This document shows positions 23,665 to 27,208 of a DNA stretch of 27,208 bases, piece after piece (within the stretch, counting starts at the first letter, position 1; each line of letters starts with the position of its first letter). The notes under the pieces are model-generated. The model was not told where the DNA came from and searched no databases. It worked only from the letters and a program-made list of their open reading frames with translations. The stretch covers positions 1-27,208 of the forward strand of contig JAVBLF010000114.1 in NCBI GenBank assembly GCA_031553675.1, read 5' to 3'. A program made the position numbers and the translations under genes. Source of the DNA: JAVBLF01 sp031553675. Its GTDB lineage: Bacteria > Bacillota > Clostridia > Christensenellales > CALWSW01.

Positions 23665-23695
23665 AAGCGACAGGCAGATGCTGCCTGTCGCTTTT
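23665..23695. terminator. Symmetric hairpin between convergent genes
   Basis: AAGCGACAGGCAG (23665-23677) pairs perfectly with CTGCCTGTCGCTT (23681-23693) around ATG. On the plus strand TTTT follows directly; on the minus strand TTCGCGTTTT follows. It probably ends the minus-strand SASP-region transcript and may back up the SIMPL terminator. Confidence 0.6.
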
Positions 23696-23710
23696 GGCTC
23701 CCATGCCAAG

Positions 23711-23833
23711 TTATCGACTCGGGGGTCCGAAACTGTCTACCGTGTCGTCGTCCGTATCGTTCGTGCCCTGGCTACCCTCTCCGTTGCCGGAATTAGAAGG
23801 ACTGGTTCTGGCCGACTTGGCGGACCTTTTCAT
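23711..23833 (-). CDS. Small hypothetical protein downstream of the SASP remnant
   Basis: This would be a 40-residue hydrophilic peptide: a basic N-terminus (MKRSAKSARTSPSNSGNGEG) followed by an acidic, serine- and threonine-rich end with TNDTDDDTVDSFG. AAGGGAA lies 6 nt before the ATG. It starts 21 bp after the SASP remnant stop and ends 16 bp before the symmetric hairpin, so gene and terminator fit one minus-strand unit. I recognise no family. It may be a spore or coat-associated peptide or chance coding. Confidence 0.35.
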   Translation of the reverse strand: MKRSAKSARTSPSNSGNGEGSQGTNDTDDDTVDSFGPPSR

Positions 23834-23854
23834 CGTGATTCCCTTGCCTTCCCC

Positions 23855-24028
23855 TTACATCGTGCCACCGGTGCCGCCGGTGGGGCCGCCGCTCATGTTC
23901 TGTTCGGCGTAACCGATCATACGCTTGACCATTTCGCCGCCGATGGAACCGGCCTGTGCACTGGTCAGGTCGCCGTTATAGCCCTGCTTCAGGTTGACGC
24001 CGAGCTGACCAGCGATCTCGTACTTCAT
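23855..24028 (-). pseudogene. Alpha/beta-type SASP lacking its N-terminus
   Basis: The 57-residue frame starts MKYEIAGQLGVNL and continues GYNGDLTSAQAGSIGGEMVKRMI, which is the core of alpha/beta-type small acid-soluble spore proteins that coat forespore DNA. KYEIA is the site where the germination protease GPR cuts. Full proteins carry about 15-25 residues before this point (a PEAR..L-type helix); here the upstream frame stops after 8 unrelated codons. The first ATG overlaps the recombinase TGA (ATGA) and has no ribosome site, and no sigma-G promoter was seen. It is probably inactive, unless translated by coupling or restored by excision. Confidence 0.8.
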
Positions 24029-25719
24029 GGTACGGAAGACAAAATGATCCGTTTATCCGAAAAAAAAGCCTGTTCGCCAGCTGCGCCTTCTTGAGGTTTG
24101 ATCACGACACCACTAGCACCCTTTCCATTCTTTTGCAAATAGCTTGGATTCTCGTAAACTGCGTTTTTCAGGACGATATTGAGTCGAGTGACCTCGGGAC
24201 GGTCGGTTTTCGAGACTTCGATTTTCGCCAAGAAGTCTCTCACGAAGTCCTCAAGTATCATGTCGTCATCGAAGCTTGTATAGCGCTGCAAAGCTTTTTC
24301 AATTTGCCCGATATTCAGCTTGACCGTTTTCACGTCGGCAGCGGCGGTTTGAAGCTCAAGTATTCGCTGGTCAATCTTCTCAATTTGCTCAATGCAGTCC
24401 TCGTTGCGTCCTTTGTAATCATCTGCCGACAGAACGTCTTGCATCAGCAAATCAATCAACTTCTGCCGCTTTTGTTCGATTTCAGAACGTTGCTTTTCCA
24501 TGACGCGAATTTCTTCTGAAAAGTCGCTCGTTTCATAAAGCTCCTTGATCTGCTGCACGATATTTTGGATGATCAAATCGCGATCCCGAACAACACCTTC
24601 AAAGACCTGGCGCATGACTGCATTTAGCTCTGAGGTGTATAGGTGCGGCATTGAACAACCATAAACACCTCGATGGCGGTAAGCCTCGCATTGCCACTTC
24701 TCTTTGCCGCTTTTCATTACGACGCGGTGGAAAGAGAGACCATGTTCCATGCATATGAGCTTTCCTGAATATAGGTATTGGCCTGCTTTCCCAATTGGCG
24801 TGTGAATCAGCGCGTACTCGCGCTTTCTTTTGTAAACATCGTTTGCCTTGTTCCAGGTATCCTCATCGACAATTGGCGGGATCAAGTCGTGATTCTCGGT
24901 AAGTATCCATTCGCTTTCCGGCAATCGCTGTTGGCGGTGATCACGATAGGAAGTCCTTCGGAATCGTCCGCCTGCCAAGCATCCTTTGTATTTCGGGTTT
25001 CGAATGATACTCGATATGACGCTTGTTGAGTATTTATTGCCTGAAGAGGCAAAGTAGCCCATATCTGCTAATTTATCACTTACCAGCCGAAACCCAAGGC
25101 CGGAATTGTAGAGTTCGAAAATTTTACGTACAATAACAGCTTCTTCTTCGATAATTTCCAGCCCTTTATTGTTCTTGCGATATCCCAGCGGAGCGTTACC
25201 GATTATTTTTCCTTCGCTAATCGACTTCCGATAACCGAAACGAATGCGTTCGGATATTTTGCGGCTTTCATCTTGTGCTATAGATGCCATGATCGTAAGG
25301 CGTAGCTCGCCGTCCGAGTCGAGCGTGTTGATATTATCGTTGAGAAAGAAAACGCCAACCCCATGATCTAGAAGCAACCGAGTGTATTGTAACGAGTCGA
25401 CCGTGTCACGTGCAAAACGGCTCACTTCTTTCGTAAGGACAAGTTGAAATTTTCCTTTCTTTGCGTCTTCTATCATACGCAGAAAGGCTTTTCTGTGCTT
25501 GACAGACGTACCGGTAATGCCCTCGTCAACGTAGCCATCAACAAATTCCCATGCAGTATTTTTTTGGATCATTTCTTCAAAAAAACTCTTCTGATTCTGA
25601 AGACTGTTTTCTTGTTCATCCGAGTCCGTACTGACACGGGCATAGTATGTTACCGATAGACCAAGATCGAAAATACGTTTACCTTGCCGGAAGGCAGCAT
25701 GCAAATCGTGTAGAAGCAT
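24025..25719 (-). CDS. Large serine recombinase
   Basis: This 564-residue site-specific recombinase has an N-terminal resolvase domain with the catalytic Ser30 in YYARVST and the arginine motif SRFARDTVDSL. A recombinase domain (PLGYRKNNKGLEIIEEEA, NPKYKGCLAGG) comes next. A zinc-ribbon region follows (LICMEHG with WQCEAYRHRGVYGC, one ligand being His). A long coiled coil lies near 395-460, and the C-terminal part is charged. This is the layout of integrases of clostridial mobile elements. ATG 25719 follows GGGAGGAAG; an ATG five codons upstream lacks one. It is visibly AT-richer than its neighbours. Its last codons run into the SASP remnant. Confidence 0.95.
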   Translation of the reverse strand: MLLHDLHAAFRQGKRIFDLGLSVTYYARVSTDSDEQENSLQNQKSFFEEMIQKNTAWEFVDGYVDEGITGTSVKHRKAFLRMIEDAKKGKFQLVLTKEVSRFARDTVDSLQYTRLLLDHGVGVFFLNDNINTLDSDGELRLTIMASIAQDESRKISERIRFGYRKSISEGKIIGNAPLGYRKNNKGLEIIEEEAVIVRKIFELYNSGLGFRLVSDKLADMGYFASSGNKYSTSVISSIIRNPKYKGCLAGGRFRRTSYRDHRQQRLPESEWILTENHDLIPPIVDEDTWNKANDVYKRKREYALIHTPIGKAGQYLYSGKLICMEHGLSFHRVVMKSGKEKWQCEAYRHRGVYGCSMPHLYTSELNAVMRQVFEGVVRDRDLIIQNIVQQIKELYETSDFSEEIRVMEKQRSEIEQKRQKLIDLLMQDVLSADDYKGRNEDCIEQIEKIDQRILELQTAAADVKTVKLNIGQIEKALQRYTSFDDDMILEDFVRDFLAKIEVSKTDRPEVTRLNIVLKNAVYENPSYLQKNGKGASGVVIKPQEGAAGEQAFFSDKRIILSSVP

Positions 25720-25751
25720 TTCACTTCCTCCCAAATTATTCGATATGCGTT

Positions 25752-25780
25752 ATTCTAACAGGAAAGCAATAAGTTCTCAA
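25752..25780 (-). promoter_or_regulatory. Sigma-A promoter of the recombinase
   Basis: On the minus strand, TTGAGA (25780-25775), a 17-bp spacer and TAGAAT (25757-25752). The -35 overlaps the stop codon of the small upstream gene. A perfect dyad CAACAATT/AATTGTTG at 25778-25795 abuts the -35 and could be an operator. Confidence 0.5.
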
Positions 25781-25911
25781 CAATTGAAATTGTTGCAGGC
25801 TTTATCGAAGATTTCTTCGCTGATGAAGCCTTCCATGAGCAATGCTCGAAGGAGTTTTTCCTTATTGCTTTTGTCAGTCCATGAAATTTTCGGATACTTT
25901 TCTTTGTCCAT
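25777..25911 (-). CDS. Small SHOCT-like protein upstream of the recombinase
   Basis: This 44-residue protein has the end EKLLRALLMEGFISEEIFDKACNNF, which resembles the SHOCT pattern (a short helix pair with L..L...G.I....F/Y...). Such small proteins are often encoded just before serine recombinases in clostridial elements. The ATG at 25911 follows GAGGTG by 6 nt. A longer frame to 26022 would run through the dut terminator and is rejected. A regulatory or recombination-directionality role is possible but not shown. Confidence 0.6.
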   Translation of the reverse strand: MDKEKYPKISWTDKSNKEKLLRALLMEGFISEEIFDKACNNFNC

Positions 25912-25963
25912 GGTTTGCACCTCGCTTCTATGTGATTTTTCCCATAATCGATGGTTAAATTTC

Positions 25964-25989
25964 AAAAAAGAGGCACCTTCCAGTGCCTC
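25964..25989 (-). terminator. Rho-independent terminator after dut
   Basis: On the minus strand, GAGGCAC (25989-25983), loop TGGAAG, GTGCCTC (25976-25970), then TTTTTT (25969-25964). It ends the nrdJ-dut transcript 33 bp after the dut stop and isolates it from the recombinase cassette. Confidence 0.88.
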
Positions 25990-26022
25990 CTCCGCGTTTT
26001 CGGATGAGTCGATCATTAACAT

Positions 26023-26538
26023 TCAAGAATTCTTTGATGTACTCCCAAACCCGCCATTCCTGACGCCATCCGCAGCATCATCCTCCGTCACATCAAACGC
26101 CTGGATGATTCCTTGCATGAACGCCTCCCCGGCGCGAACCGTGACCCGCTTGCCTTCCTTGCCGTCGTTCGTGAGCTTGGCGAAGATGTGCCCTTCATTG
26201 TCGCTGCAAAAATAGTCAGCGTCGATGATCCCGATCGTGTTGTCGAGCTGCAAGCGGAACTTGAAGCCCAGTCCGCTTCTCGGTGCACACATCAGATAGC
26301 GGTCGTCCTTGAGCATCACCCGGATGCCAGTCGGAATCTTGATCGATTCACCGGGCTTCAACGTGAAGTCGATCGGCGAGAAAAAGTCGTAGCCCGCCGA
26401 ATACCGGGTTGCACGCATCGGCAGCTTGAGAGCGTCATACACATCACGTATCAGGGCATCATCTGGCTCCCAGCCGAAAGTCGCAGCATAATCGGATCGA
26501 AATTGGTCGAAACTGACCAGTAGAAACTTGTTTTGCAA
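26023..26538 (-). CDS. dut: dUTP diphosphatase
   Basis: This 171-residue trimeric-type dUTPase converts dUTP to dUMP and pyrophosphate, keeping uracil out of DNA. Conserved motifs appear in order: RYSAGYDFFSP (motif 1), APRSGLGFKF (2), NTIGIIDADYF (3), GEAFMQGII (4), and RNGGFGSTS (5, which closes the active site). The TTG start at 26538 is chosen because AGGAGG lies 9 nt upstream. An ATG further upstream would overlap nrdJ and lacks a site. It is the second gene of the nrdJ-dut unit, a coherent deoxynucleotide-supply pair. The base composition is like the core genome, not the recombinase. Confidence 0.93.
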   Translation of the reverse strand: MQNKFLLVSFDQFRSDYAATFGWEPDDALIRDVYDALKLPMRATRYSAGYDFFSPIDFTLKPGESIKIPTGIRVMLKDDRYLMCAPRSGLGFKFRLQLDNTIGIIDADYFCSDNEGHIFAKLTNDGKEGKRVTVRAGEAFMQGIIQAFDVTEDDAADGVRNGGFGSTSKNS

Positions 26539-26572
26539 GAAAGTTATCCTCCTAGAATAGATGCCGGGATTG

Positions 26573-26592
26573 GGGGCGGCGTAAGCCGCCCC
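26573..26592 (-). repeat. Hairpin between nrdJ and dut
   Basis: GGGGCGGC and GCCGCCCC form a perfect 8-bp stem with a 4-nt loop in the 67-bp gap between the genes. No T-run follows, so it may stabilise or process the nrdJ mRNA rather than stop transcription. Confidence 0.6.
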
Positions 26593-26605
26593 GTCCCAGC
26601 AAGTG

Positions 26606-27208
26606 TCAGTCACATTTGGAGTAGCCGCAGCTCATGCACTGAACGCAACCGCCCTCATGTCGCAGTTCCGCGTCGCACTTCGGGCACGTGGGAAATTGCC
26701 CTGCCACGCCATTTTCATCGGCACCCGTCTGCGAGACGGGTACCGGATTTTTGTCCTCGTTTTCAGTTGCCGACATTTTGTCGGTATCTGTTTTTCTGTC
26801 ATGTCCAAGCTCTACCTGCATCTCTTTCCACATATCCAATATTGCGTTTCCGACAGCCATCGGGCAGCAAGACCCTTTCGACGTGTCCTTTTTGGTCGCC
26901 GCGCGAACCGCATACGATGGACAAGCGCCCGTGCTGTTCAACTGATCGACGATGGCGTGAACGTCACAACCGCCACGCGCCGCCAAGGAGAGCATGCGGG
27001 ACAGCCCAGTCATGTAGTTGGCGCAGCCACCCTGGGAGCCTTTGCTGAGATAGATTTCCAGGAGATCGCCATTGTGTTCGTCGAGGAATGCCGCGCAATG
27101 CAGGCTTCCGCATCCTGTTGTCAGCTTGCGTTTCTTCCCGATGGCGCTTTGGCTGACCTCAATGATCTCGCCGCGCTTCCAAGCGAAGTCGTCCGTTGCG
27201 GTTTCACT
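26606..27208 (-). CDS. nrdJ: B12-dependent ribonucleotide reductase (C-terminal part)
   Basis: The last 200 residues of the gene are present; the 5' part lies beyond the window. The frame is open to the edge. The TSCPD-type domain is seen in LTTGCGSLHCAAFLDEHNGDLLEIYLSKGSQGG and CANYMTGLSRMLSLAARGG. After a Lys/Asp-rich linker, a zinc-ribbon tail (CPKCDAELRHEGGCVQCMSCGYSKC) ends the protein, as in class II NrdJ. The enzyme reduces ribonucleotides using adenosylcobalamin and needs no oxygen, which suits an anaerobe. It is followed by dut. Confidence 0.92.
   Translation of the reverse strand, partial: SETATDDFAWKRGEIIEVSQSAIGKKRKLTTGCGSLHCAAFLDEHNGDLLEIYLSKGSQGGCANYMTGLSRMLSLAARGGCDVHAIVDQLNSTGACPSYAVRAATKKDTSKGSCCPMAVGNAILDMWKEMQVELGHDRKTDTDKMSATENEDKNPVPVSQTGADENGVAGQFPTCPKCDAELRHEGGCVQCMSCGYSKCD

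Noticed and set aside
23642..24094. 150-codon plus-strand frame across the SASP region
   Set aside because: Opposite strand reads as the conserved SASP core and recombinase end.
25912..26022. Extension of the small SHOCT-like ORF to 26022
   Set aside because: It would run through the dut terminator; the ATG at 25911 has a clear ribosome site.

Overview
The window is chromosome of a spore-forming, GC-rich Firmicute, most likely a member of the Clostridia. Evidence: a complete spoIIIA operon, spoIVB, spo0A, a SpoIIM-like gene and a small acid-soluble spore protein (SASP) remnant, plus the class-typical order spoIIIAA-AH / asp23-amaP / nusB / folD / xseA-xseB / ispA / dxs / tlyA / nadK / argR / recN / spoIVB / spo0A / spoIIM. 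Genus cannot be read from the sequence. No rRNA, tRNA or CRISPR array was seen.

Layout. 137-5416 is the spoIIIA locus (feeding-tube apparatus between mother cell and forespore), headed by a good sigma-E-type promoter. It is split between spoIIIAC and spoIIIAD by about 380 bp of repeats and hairpins, and its SpoIIIAF is reduced to a 54-residue membrane stub. 5662-6975 encodes an Asp23-family protein and its AmaP-like membrane anchor. 6982-11054 is a housekeeping run (nusB, folD, xseA, xseB, ispA) behind a sigma-A promoter. 11255-14552 has a DUF212/YuiD-like membrane protein, dxs and tlyA, ending in a terminator. 14598-18092 has nadK, argR and recN; the argR-recN gap carries the same repeat family as the spoIIIAC-AD gap. 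ispA and dxs together supply isoprenoid precursors; folD, nadK, argR, xseAB and recN are core metabolism and DNA repair.

18174-21562 is a second sporulation block: spoIVB (forespore signalling protease), spo0A (master regulator, with candidate 0A boxes upstream and an atypical receiver pocket), and a SpoIIM-like membrane protein whose ribosome binding site lies in a strong hairpin. 21661-23589 holds a DUF4349 lipoprotein and a secreted SIMPL-domain protein.

The right end (23665-27208) is on the minus strand. A B12-dependent ribonucleotide reductase gene (nrdJ, cut by the window edge) is followed by dut and a terminator. Then comes an AT-richer cassette of a small SHOCT-like protein and a large serine recombinase, whose stop codon overlaps the first codon of a SASP lacking its N-terminus. 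This recombinase/SASP junction is the most interesting feature: either a spore-protein gene destroyed by a site-specific element, or a skin-like arrangement whose other half lies outside the window.
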